Shown one piece after another: positions 1 to 6,650 of a DNA stretch of 23,007 nt; the stretch's first letter is position 1, and each line of letters opens with the position of its first letter. The notes under the pieces are model-generated. The model searched no databases. It was not told where the DNA came from and saw only the letters and a list, made by a program, of their open reading frames with translations. This DNA is from Planctomycetota bacterium (GTDB taxonomy: Bacteria; Planctomycetota; Planctomycetia; Pirellulales; Pirellulaceae). Where the stretch lies: the NCBI GenBank assembly GCA_026692885.1, contig JAPLNJ010000486.1, positions 1-23,007 of the forward strand, read 5' to 3'. A program made the translations under genes and the position numbers.

Positions 1-144
1 GCTTGCGTTTGACGCGATGAATCGAAAGGCAAGCAGGATGCTTACCCCACTTTTTAGCCTTGAAGACGCACCAGGCGAGGAAAGACCTGCGACCAACTCC
101 ACGAACAGTATTCCAAGTTCGCAGTGGCGTGGCAAATTGACGTA

Positions 145-203
145 GCTGAATTCGTGAGAATTCAGGTGTTTTCGCCAAACCCCTGAACTCTCACGAGTTC
201 AGC
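145..203. repeat. Nested palindromic intergenic repeat
   Basis: Two small perfect hairpins sit side by side: CTGAATTC/GAATTCAG at 146-165 (loop GTGA) and CTGAACTC/GAGTTCAG at 183-202 (loop TCAC). The whole left half (145-165) is also the reverse complement of the whole right half (183-203) with 2 mismatches in 21. The segment can therefore fold as one long hairpin or as two short ones. The G/T-rich and C/A-rich sequence between the halves (166-182) can extend the long stem. This shape is typical of mobile, non-coding REP or MITE-like elements. It lies about 50 nt upstream of the promoter of the next gene. The structure is directly visible; its role is not known. Confidence 0.8.
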
Positions 204-249
204 ACCATTCCGAACTGGGAACTACGGACTGATCTCGCGCTGTTCGCTC

Positions 250-279
250 TTGACCCATTTTTGTCTGCGGGCTTATACT
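250..279 (+). promoter_or_regulatory. Sigma70-type promoter of the parvulin gene
   Basis: A -35 box TTGACC (250-255) is followed after 18 nt by TATACT (274-279). Reading the -10 box as TTATAC at 273-278 gives a 17-nt spacer. The boxes match the bacterial consensus at five of six positions each, and transcription would start near 286. The leader to the ATG at 353 would be about 67 nt. This is a prediction by eye. Confidence 0.6.
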
Positions 280-352
280 TCCACGCTCTCTGAGGTCCAT
301 TCTGTGGGCCAGGCACAGGACTCAACGTTCACTCGCTTACGGAGAAGCGGAC

Positions 353-2311
353 ATGGTTAGCAAGGATGCTAGCAGCAGAAAGCCCCACTTACGCGCCTCG
401 GCACCCCCTCGTTTTCGCGCGCTGCTCCGACTTGGCCCGGTCATAGCTTTGACCGCCGGGTACGCCAGCTGGGCGGCCCCACCCGCTACGGCCCAGAAAG
501 CTGCGACGCCTGCTGCGACTCCCGCCACTGCCCAGGCACCCCTGACCGCGAAGCCGTCCGACAAAGCCGCCCCAATGCCGCAGATTCTGGCCGTGGTGAA
601 CGGCGAGCAGATCACGCGGGACGTCTTGGCCACGGAATGCCGGACGCGGCACGGCCAAGAAGTGCTGGACACGCTGGTCAACAAGCAGCTCATCCTCACC
701 GCCTGTCAAACGCGCGGGATCGCCATCACGGACAAAGACGTGAATGACGAGATCCGCAATATCGCAACTAAGTTCAATCTTACGGTTGACCGCTGGCTGG
801 CCCTGCTTCAAAACGAGCGGAACGTCGATGCCGAACAGTACCGCCGGGACATCATTTGGCCGACGCTCGCCTTGCGGAGCTTGGCCGCGAAACAGGTCAC
901 CGTGACGCAAGACGAATACCAGCAAGCGTTCGATTCGGACTTCGGCCCCAAGGTCAGAGCTCGCTTGATCACCGTCAGCAGCAAGCCGAAAGCCGAAAAG
1001 GTCTGGGCCCTGGCGAAAGCCAATCCGAGTAACTTTCCGAAGTTGGCCAAAGACTACTCCGAGGACAAGAACAGCGCCAGCGCGTACGGCGTGATCCCGC
1101 CGCTGCGCATGCACCTGGGCGATCCGAATCTGGAGCAGATCGCCTTTTCGCTGAAAGACGGGGAAATCTCTCCCGTCGTGCAGGTGGGCAACCAGTACCT
1201 CATCCTGCAATGCGAGAAACAGATCGAGCGCACGTTCGTCTCGCCTAAGCAACTGCCGGAAATCGAGAAGCAGCTCAAGGAGCGGATCCGCGACCACAAA
1301 ATGCGGAACCAGGCGTCACAAGTGTTCCAGCAACTGCAATCGCAGACCAAAGTCGTCAAGGTCTACGACAACCCCCAGCTGCAGACGCAGTATCCGGGCA
1401 CGGCTGCGATCATCAACGATCGGCAGATTAGTCTGCAGCAATTGTCCGAGGAATGCATCCTGCGACACGGGAAGGAAGTGTTGGATGGCGAGGTCAACCG
1501 CAAGTTGCTGCTCCAGGAGTTGCGGCGTAAGGGGAAGGATGTTCAGCAGCAGGATATCGACCGGGAAGTCAACCGAGCGGCAGATGCCTACGGCTACCTA
1601 AAGGACGGCAAGCCGGACGTGGACGCCTGGCTGAAGTCCGTCACCGAGGGCGACAACACCTCGGTCGCACTGTACGTGCGCGATGCCGTGTGGCCGTCCG
1701 TGGCACTGAAGAAATTGGTCGGTGAGTCAGTCCAAGTCGGCGAGGATGATCTGAAGAAGGGCTTTGAGTCCAACTTCGGCGAACGCGTGGAAGCCTTGGC
1801 GATCGTGATGAGCAACCAGCGCCAGGCCCAGACCGTGTGGGACATGGCCCGCGGCAATCCCACCGATCAGTTCTTCGGCGAACTGGCTCATCAGTACTCG
1901 GTCGAACCGACCTCGCAAGCCAATTACGGCAAGGTACCACCCGTTCGCCTGCACGGTGGCCAGCCGATCCTGGAGAAGGAAGCCTTCCGGCTGAAACCGG
2001 GCGAGTTGTCCGGTATCCTGGCGATCGGCGACAAGTTCCTGATCGTGCGTTGCCTGGGCCGCACTCAGCCGGTGGTCAAGGATTTCAATGCTGTCAAGAA
2101 CGAGTTATACAAGGACATCCACGAGAAGAAACTGCGCGTGGCGATGGCCAAGGAGTTCGATCGCCTGAAAGAGTCTGCCCAGATCGACAATTTCCTGGCC
2201 GGCACCACGCAGTCCGGCAAAGCCTCGACCACCACCACACCCACCGCCGCGCAAGCCACTTACGTCCAACCGGCTTCTGGCGCACCCCCCAAGGCAGCAG
2301 TGAAGCGGTAG
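353..2311 (+). CDS. Exported double-parvulin (PpiC/SurA-like) peptidyl-prolyl isomerase
   Basis: Predicted periplasmic foldase or chaperone of 652 aa. The N-terminus has a basic region (to about residue 26), a hydrophobic stretch (about 27-42) and a likely cleavage site near ATA-QK (48), then an Ala/Pro/Thr-rich linker. Two homologous halves follow. Half 1 (about 77-294) and half 2 (about 349-573) both start with a SurA-like helical part carrying a matching segment, CRTRHGQEVLDTLVN (96-110) and CILRHGKEVLDGEVN (368-382). Each ends with a parvulin-like domain (about 200-290 and 479-570) containing YGxxPPxR(M/L)H and an (F/L)xLKxGE motif. The tail is Thr/Ala/Pro-rich. A ribosome binding site GGAG at 341-344 lies 8 nt before the ATG, which supports this start. 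The family is clear. Whether both domains are catalytic, or one only binds client proteins, cannot be told from the sequence. Confidence 0.88.
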   Translation: MVSKDASSRKPHLRASAPPRFRALLRLGPVIALTAGYASWAAPPATAQKAATPAATPATAQAPLTAKPSDKAAPMPQILAVVNGEQITRDVLATECRTRHGQEVLDTLVNKQLILTACQTRGIAITDKDVNDEIRNIATKFNLTVDRWLALLQNERNVDAEQYRRDIIWPTLALRSLAAKQVTVTQDEYQQAFDSDFGPKVRARLITVSSKPKAEKVWALAKANPSNFPKLAKDYSEDKNSASAYGVIPPLRMHLGDPNLEQIAFSLKDGEISPVVQVGNQYLILQCEKQIERTFVSPKQLPEIEKQLKERIRDHKMRNQASQVFQQLQSQTKVVKVYDNPQLQTQYPGTAAIINDRQISLQQLSEECILRHGKEVLDGEVNRKLLLQELRRKGKDVQQQDIDREVNRAADAYGYLKDGKPDVDAWLKSVTEGDNTSVALYVRDAVWPSVALKKLVGESVQVGEDDLKKGFESNFGERVEALAIVMSNQRQAQTVWDMARGNPTDQFFGELAHQYSVEPTSQANYGKVPPVRLHGGQPILEKEAFRLKPGELSGILAIGDKFLIVRCLGRTQPVVKDFNAVKNELYKDIHEKKLRVAMAKEFDRLKESAQIDNFLAGTTQSGKASTTTTPTAAQATYVQPASGAPPKAAVKR

Positions 2312-2380
2312 TGCAAGCAGCGTCGGCCGATTTGATTTTTTCACAGCCTTGGAGTGTCACTTCAGACGCTTTCGTTGGTT

Positions 2381-3685
2381 CTACTTCGCGAACTCCTCGG
2401 CCACTTCCATCGCGAGCGTCGCCCATTCCCACAAGCGTTGGGGGTGATAACGGACCGTGGAGATGTCTTTCATGATCAGTTCGATGTGACCCTCGCCGCC
2501 GGACGCCTGCAGGAAGTCGCGCAGCTCCTGCCGCGCTCGCTCCGGGTGCCAATCGTCCTCGGCCAGGATTGCGGGACTCGGTTTCCGACTGATCACGTAA
2601 TCGGCCCCGATGTTCTCGATCACCCGCTGTGTGTTGCACCAGGGACTGACCGAGATTTTGCGCAGGTTGGGAATCTGCCGCAGGATGTCGATCTTCCTGT
2701 CCAGCGGTTCGCAACAGCCGTAGTACGTCAGGCCCCACCGCGTCAGCCAGCGCAGGTCGTGCCGGACGGCGAACTCCCAGTGCATCTCCGGCGAGACCTC
2801 GGAGAAAATCTGGGCGTTGGAACAGCCCCACATATTGTGCGGCTTGACGTAATTCGGGTCGTGGTCCGCGCCGGGGAGTTCGCGGGTGTAACCGTAGCCG
2901 CCCGAACCGATCCGCGTATTGTCGCAGTCCAACGCCAGCGCGTTCAACGCTACAAACTGGTCCAACTCGACCAGCCAGGCATCGACCATACGTTCCACGC
3001 CGGCGTGCACCAAGTCGGGCCGTTCGACCAGGTCGATCATCGCCTCCTCGATGCCCCACCAGCGAATCAGGTAGTCCCAGGGCGTAAACCAAATGTGCGT
3101 CTGACCCTGTTTCTTCACCGGCAAGATGCCGTCGTACACCCGGCACATGGCCTGGTATCGGGCCTCAGTCGCCACGGGGTTGTGCGTGACCACCGGCAGT
3201 TTGATCTTTTCCAGGTCGGGGAAGTCGCGGATTTGGATCTTGAAGTGCCGCGAGACGATGTCGCTGGTCGCATCGGTCTTGACGACGTCGACGTCCTCGA
3301 TGATCCCGAAGTCCGAACTGTGGACGGCCAACGGGCAGGCCAGAAAATCGCTCACAATCATGTCGCCCGGCAGGTGTCGCCATTGGTACAGCGCGCGCCG
3401 CAGATCACGTTCCTGGTCCCGAGCCCAAGGTTGTTCGGTGACCAGCGTCAACTCGTCGTTAACAGGCATCTCGTGCCAGCAGATTTCGTTGATCCAGACC
3501 ATCGGCCGCACGGACTCCAGGTCGTTCAACTGCTGCCAGAGACGAGCTTTCTGCTGGTGCACGGGCAGCGCAGCAATTTCGGCCAAGTCCGCAGCCAAGC
3601 GGCGGAGCACGTCCGTGTCGCGCGCGTTCAGCGTGATCTCCTCGGCCAGCGGAGGCGGTTCGTAATGACTTGGATCGTGGAGCAT
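2381..3685 (-). CDS. URO-D-fold (uroporphyrinogen decarboxylase family) protein
   Basis: A 434-aa soluble protein of the broad uroporphyrinogen-decarboxylase/methyltransferase (URO-D barrel) family. It is probably not HemE: it is much longer and lacks recognisable HemE substrate-binding motifs. The C-terminal half carries barrel-like segments such as WGLTYYGCCEPL (317-328), the place where methyltransferase members have H-x-C-G, followed by ISVSPW and ADYVISRKPSP. Trp-rich stretches (IWFTPWDYLIRWWG, 198-211) are notable. The reading frame stays open upstream to an ATG at 3850. I place the start at 3685 because AAGGAG lies 8 nt before it and the upstream residues are low-complexity and basic. 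It is convergent with the parvulin gene (69-nt gap) and divergent from the dehydrogenase. The substrate is unknown; such proteins are common in sugar-degrading planctomycetes. Confidence 0.82.
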   Translation of the reverse strand: MLHDPSHYEPPPLAEEITLNARDTDVLRRLAADLAEIAALPVHQQKARLWQQLNDLESVRPMVWINEICWHEMPVNDELTLVTEQPWARDQERDLRRALYQWRHLPGDMIVSDFLACPLAVHSSDFGIIEDVDVVKTDATSDIVSRHFKIQIRDFPDLEKIKLPVVTHNPVATEARYQAMCRVYDGILPVKKQGQTHIWFTPWDYLIRWWGIEEAMIDLVERPDLVHAGVERMVDAWLVELDQFVALNALALDCDNTRIGSGGYGYTRELPGADHDPNYVKPHNMWGCSNAQIFSEVSPEMHWEFAVRHDLRWLTRWGLTYYGCCEPLDRKIDILRQIPNLRKISVSPWCNTQRVIENIGADYVISRKPSPAILAEDDWHPERARQELRDFLQASGGEGHIELIMKDISTVRYHPQRLWEWATLAMEVAEEFAK

Positions 3686-3925
3686 GTCGGAGTCTCCTTG
3701 GATCGCGGCGGGCCGCGTTGAACAGGGGAAAGCACCCCACGGATAACAGTTGGCAACCTTACGATCAAGGCCAAATCGATCCTCCTGCGCCCGCCGCGGA
3801 TTTCCGTCTGCTATTTTTGCACGCCGGAGGATGCTTGGTCTAGTCGGCAAGGCGGGAGTCCCTTTTCAGGTCGGGCTGGCTCGGTTACCGTTACCGCTTT
3901 GGTTATCCATTGAGAGGAACACCCT

Positions 3926-4909
3926 ATGCACCCCATACGTATCGTGCTGTGTTATCCCCTGGAACCGCGTCACCTAGACCAACTGGCGCTCGTTGCGCCG
4001 CAGGTCGAGTTGGTCAATGCCGGCCAGGAACGAATTGCTGGAGAAATCCTGCGCGCCGATGTCTTTTGCGGTCACGCGAAAGTCCCCGTGCCGTGGGACC
4101 GCGTGGTGCAACAGGGTCGGCTGCGCTGGATTCACTCGGCCGCAGCGGGACTGGACCACTGCCTCACCCCGGAGGTCATTCAGTCAGACATCGTCGTGAC
4201 CAGTTCTTCGGGCCTGTTCGCGGACCAGGTCGCGGAGCAAACGTTGGCCTTGCTTATGGGCTTGCTGCGAAATCTACCGACTTCGTTCCGCTACGCCGCT
4301 CGCCACCACTGGGCACGGCATCCGACCGGTGATCTGCATGGCAAGACGGTCGGCATCGTCGGATTCGGTGGCAACGGTCGGCGGATCGCAGAAGTCTTGG
4401 TTCCGTTTCGTAATCGGATTCTGGCGACCGACCTGTTTCCCCGCAACAAGCCACCGCATGTCGATCAGTTATGGCCCGCCGACCGGTTGGGCAGCCTGTT
4501 GCCCTTGGTCGACATCTTAATTCTCTGCGTGCCGCTGAATGCGCAGACCACCGGGATGATCGCTGCCGAGCATTTCGCGGCGATGAAGCCGGGTTCGGTG
4601 CTAGTCAATGTGGCTCGGGGCCAGTGCGTCGTGGAGGCGGACCTCGTGGCGGCCCTGCAGTCTGGCCACCTTAGCGGAGCCGCCTTGGACGTCACGGAAT
4701 TAGAGCCGCTGCCGCCAGCGAGCCCGCTGTGGGACCTGCCCAACGTGATCGTCACGCCGCACGTGGGTGCCCAAGCGGCGCGCCGCTACGACGATACCAC
4801 GAACTTCTTCTGCAAGAATCTGACGCGTTACCTGGCAGGCCGGCGCCTGTTAAACCTGGTCGACAAACAGCTTGGCTTCCCGCCCCCTGGCGATGACGAC
4901 GGCCCATAG
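3926..4909 (+). CDS. D-isomer-specific 2-hydroxyacid dehydrogenase
   Basis: A cytoplasmic NAD(P)-dependent enzyme of 327 aa that interconverts a 2-hydroxyacid and a 2-oxoacid. The Rossmann cofactor motif GFGGNG is at 146-151, followed by an acidic residue (D169) that would favour NAD over NADP. The catalytic set of the family is present: R231 in NVARG, E260 in DVTELEP and H279 in VTPHVGA, spaced as in SerA and LdhA. The N-terminal catalytic domain has the usual WIHSAAAGLDH (69-78) and SSGLFADQVAEQTLALLM segments. The size fits glyoxylate/hydroxypyruvate-reductase-like members rather than SerA, since there is no ACT domain. GAGAGG at 3912-3917 precedes the ATG by 8 nt. The exact substrate (glyoxylate, hydroxypyruvate or other) cannot be assigned. 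It stands alone, divergent from the URO-D gene across 240 bp. Confidence 0.92.
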   Translation: MHPIRIVLCYPLEPRHLDQLALVAPQVELVNAGQERIAGEILRADVFCGHAKVPVPWDRVVQQGRLRWIHSAAAGLDHCLTPEVIQSDIVVTSSSGLFADQVAEQTLALLMGLLRNLPTSFRYAARHHWARHPTGDLHGKTVGIVGFGGNGRRIAEVLVPFRNRILATDLFPRNKPPHVDQLWPADRLGSLLPLVDILILCVPLNAQTTGMIAAEHFAAMKPGSVLVNVARGQCVVEADLVAALQSGHLSGAALDVTELEPLPPASPLWDLPNVIVTPHVGAQAARRYDDTTNFFCKNLTRYLAGRRLLNLVDKQLGFPPPGDDDGP

Positions 4910-4958
4910 GGTACGCGGCTCGCGTGCCCCCAGACAAGGCCCAAGGTTCCAAACGATT

Positions 4959-4972
4959 CACTGCTAGCAGTG
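4959..4972. promoter_or_regulatory. 14-bp perfect palindrome, possible operator
   Basis: CACTGCTAGCAGTG is a perfect palindrome that ends 2 nt before the TTGACC -35 box at 4975. Its position and symmetry suit a dimeric regulator binding next to RNA polymerase. No regulator is encoded nearby, and chance occurrence is possible. Confidence 0.35.
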
Positions 4973-4974
4973 TC

Positions 4975-5004
4975 TTGACCTCTTGCGGCAGAAAGGACTA
5001 GACT
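4975..5004 (+). promoter_or_regulatory. Sigma70-type promoter of the SpsF-like gene
   Basis: TTGACC (4975-4980), an 18-nt spacer and TAGACT (4999-5004) lie about 57 nt upstream of the ATG at 5061. The layout is the same as that of the promoter at 250-279. Confidence 0.5.
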
Positions 5005-5060
5005 GCGCGTGTCAACGGATGGGCAACTTCTCTCCGAGTTCTGCCAAGTGAGGTGTGCGG

Positions 5061-5825
5061 ATGTTAAGAACACTTGGTGTCGTGGATGTACCGCCCCAAG
5101 ACTCGTCGGCCAACCTGGCGCTCAATACGCTGGCGGCCCGCAATCTGGGCGGCAAATCGCTGTTGGAATGGATCGTGCGCCGCCTGACGGATGCCATGCT
5201 GCTGGAACAGGTGGCGATGATTGCCGTCGGCCCGGACCACGCCCGCTGGATGCGCCGGATCGTGCCCGCCAACGCCGCCGTGTTCACGGCCGACGAGACA
5301 TCCGATCCGATCTCGCGGCTGGCGAGTGCCGCCCGGGAATTCGGGGCCGATGCCATCGTGCGAGTTCCTGTGGACCACGCCTTCGTCGATCCGGCGTTAG
5401 TCGATCGTCTGATCGCGAAGGCCGAGTCCCAGCGGCATTGCGACTACCTCAGCTACTGCTCCGCACGCGGCGGGTCGGCCTTGCTCAAGAAACTGGGGGT
5501 CGTGGCGGAATGGTTTCGGGCCGCTACCGTGCAACTCGCCGACCAGGAAGCTCGTTTTCCCGATGAACGAGGGGATCTGTCGCGATTTGTCCGTTCGCAC
5601 CCGGAGTTGTTCCACCTGCGTCTGCTGCCGCTTCCGGAGCGACTCGATCGGGACGACCTGCGTTTGGCGATCAGCGGCGAAGACGACTGGGACCACATTC
5701 AGATGATCCTCGACGCCTTGGGCCCGGACAATATGGAATGGCAGCAGATTGCCAAGCTACTGGACGAGCACCCGGCCTTGCGGGAACGCATGGCGGCGTT
5801 GAACGGCGAGGCCTGCGTCGTCTAG
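5061..5825 (+). CDS. SpsF-like cytidylyltransferase-family protein
   Basis: A 254-aa protein related to the CMP-sugar nucleotidyltransferases (SpsF, KdsB and NeuA group), which activate acidic sugars for surface polysaccharides. Family-like features are AARNLGGKSLLEWIVRRL near residue 30, the position of the usual RLPGKPLL motif, and ADAIVRVPVDHAFVDPALVD, which resembles the R-x-x-x-D-x-P-hydrophobic-D-P metal-binding segment. The early basic nucleotide-binding signature (R-x-x-S-x-R) is not recognisable. In the second segment the usual D-x-P reads DHA. Activity is therefore uncertain and the protein may be a diverged or binding-only member. GTG at 5055 is also in frame, but ATG 5061 has GAGG 7 nt upstream and is preferred. 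It has its own promoter, and no sugar biosynthesis gene lies directly beside it. Confidence 0.7.
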   Translation: MLRTLGVVDVPPQDSSANLALNTLAARNLGGKSLLEWIVRRLTDAMLLEQVAMIAVGPDHARWMRRIVPANAAVFTADETSDPISRLASAAREFGADAIVRVPVDHAFVDPALVDRLIAKAESQRHCDYLSYCSARGGSALLKKLGVVAEWFRAATVQLADQEARFPDERGDLSRFVRSHPELFHLRLLPLPERLDRDDLRLAISGEDDWDHIQMILDALGPDNMEWQQIAKLLDEHPALRERMAALNGEACVV

Positions 5826-6212
5826 CCGAGGTGTGACGGTCCGATCGGATTGTCAAGCCGACCAGGAAAACGGCGGACGGCGAAACGCGGAACTGCCCCA
5901 TCCAACCGCCGTTTCCTAACCCACGAGTCAGTGCTGGCAACCGTCGACATCGCACGGTCCGGGTGGCTGGCGGCTGAGCCTAAGCGAAGCCCCAGTACCC
6001 GGTTTCTGGGGCATCGCTGCACTCTGCCCCAGCCACCCTGCTCCCCTGTTGCTAGATTCTTGCGCCACATTCCGATCAAGGCCACATCACACGCACTGCC
6101 GACATTACAGGCGATACAGCCGTCAAAATTCTCCTAAAGTACCTGCCTTCTGTATGCCGATTCAGATAGTGCGACCATTGTCGAATGTGGAGACTATGTC
6201 TGTGAGGCTGCC
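5826..6212. other. Non-coding spacer with a dispersed repeat
   Basis: A 387-bp gap between two plus-strand genes. I see no gene that I would trust on either strand. It contains copy 1 of the dispersed repeat (5967-6017). The leader of the lipoprotein gene must start in its right part, but I could not pick a convincing promoter. Confidence 0.55.
5967..6017 (-). repeat. Dispersed 51-bp intergenic repeat, copy 1
   Basis: This segment is the reverse complement of 18752-18802, with 47 of 51 positions identical and no gaps. It contains a GCCCCAG...CTGGGGC hairpin on the minus strand and a conserved half, CTTCGCTTAGGCTCAGCC (minus strand), that is fully identical in both copies. Both copies are in spacers between genes, so it is a repeated genomic element rather than a gene remnant. 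Confidence 0.85.
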
Positions 6213-6551
6213 ATGAAACATCCGCTACTTAAGTGCTCGCTACTCGCTTTGCTGGCCGCCACGACGGGTTGCGCGTTGTGCGGCAGCCCGTTCGACTACA
6301 CCTACTCGACCTACGGCGGAAAATGGCAGCGGGACGACGAGACGTCGGGACGCGTTGGCTCGCTGTTCGAACCCGCCGGACCGATGCCGCCCGGCAACGG
6401 CGAATCAACGGTTCCCGTCAGTGCCCCTACGGCGGCGCCAAATGGTGAACCTGCCAGCGGCCCGGTGAACCCCGACGACGCTCCACCGCCGATGCTGCCT
6501 GCTTCCAAGTCCGCCGACGCCGCCCCGCCCCCAGGAACGCTCTTCAAGTGA
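6213..6551 (+). CDS. Small exported lipoprotein, planctomycete type
   Basis: A 112-aa protein with a lipoprotein signal: hydrophobic core to residue 16, lipobox ATTGC and lipidated Cys20. The mature part begins with SPFDYTYSTYGGKWQR and GRVGSLFEPAG. I remember similar Tyr/Gly segments from small hypothetical lipoproteins of planctomycetes, but I cannot check this here. The rest is Pro/Ala-rich and looks unstructured. No function is known. It appears to be a single gene, about 100 bp upstream of the dehydratase gene. The ATG at 6213 is chosen because it begins a normal signal peptide and has GTGAGG about 6 nt upstream. Confidence 0.78.
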   Translation: MKHPLLKCSLLALLAATTGCALCGSPFDYTYSTYGGKWQRDDETSGRVGSLFEPAGPMPPGNGESTVPVSAPTAAPNGEPASGPVNPDDAPPPMLPASKSADAAPPPGTLFK

Positions 6552-6650
6552 GCGGGCGTTGGCTGGTCCTTCCGCCATAGCCGACGATCGACTCGTGCCA
6601 TAGAATCAGGCTGTTCTCGCAGTCTCGACGCCCAACCGCGGAGCCGACCC

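Larger units (their letters stand above)
1..352. other. Intergenic region, no supported gene
   Basis: I see no convincing gene here. One plus-strand frame is open from the window edge to a TAG at 143-145, which lies inside the palindromic repeat. It would give 47 residues with no motif, so it could be the tail of an upstream gene or chance. The rest holds the repeat at 145-203 and the promoter at 250-279 of the following parvulin gene. Confidence 0.5.

Noticed and set aside
2..145. Open frame from the window edge to TAG at 143-145
   Set aside because: Only 47 residues, no motif, and the stop lies inside a repeat. It could be a gene tail but cannot be supported.
389..1297. Long minus-strand open frame opposite the parvulin gene
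   Set aside because: It is a codon-bias shadow: no motif, and the plus strand encodes a clear two-domain protein with a ribosome binding site and promoter.
2312..2380. TCGGCCGA followed by a T-rich stretch as terminator of the parvulin gene
   Set aside because: The stem is only 4 bp each side without a loop and the T-run is 7 nt away, so it is too weak to call.
2094..3146. Minus-strand frame of about 350 codons overlapping the URO-D gene
   Set aside because: Arg/Gly-rich shadow of the neighbouring frame in GC-rich DNA, with no recognisable domain.
6366..6375. GTTCGAAC, similar to a tRNA T-loop
   Set aside because: It lies inside the small lipoprotein gene and no acceptor or anticodon stem can be built around it.
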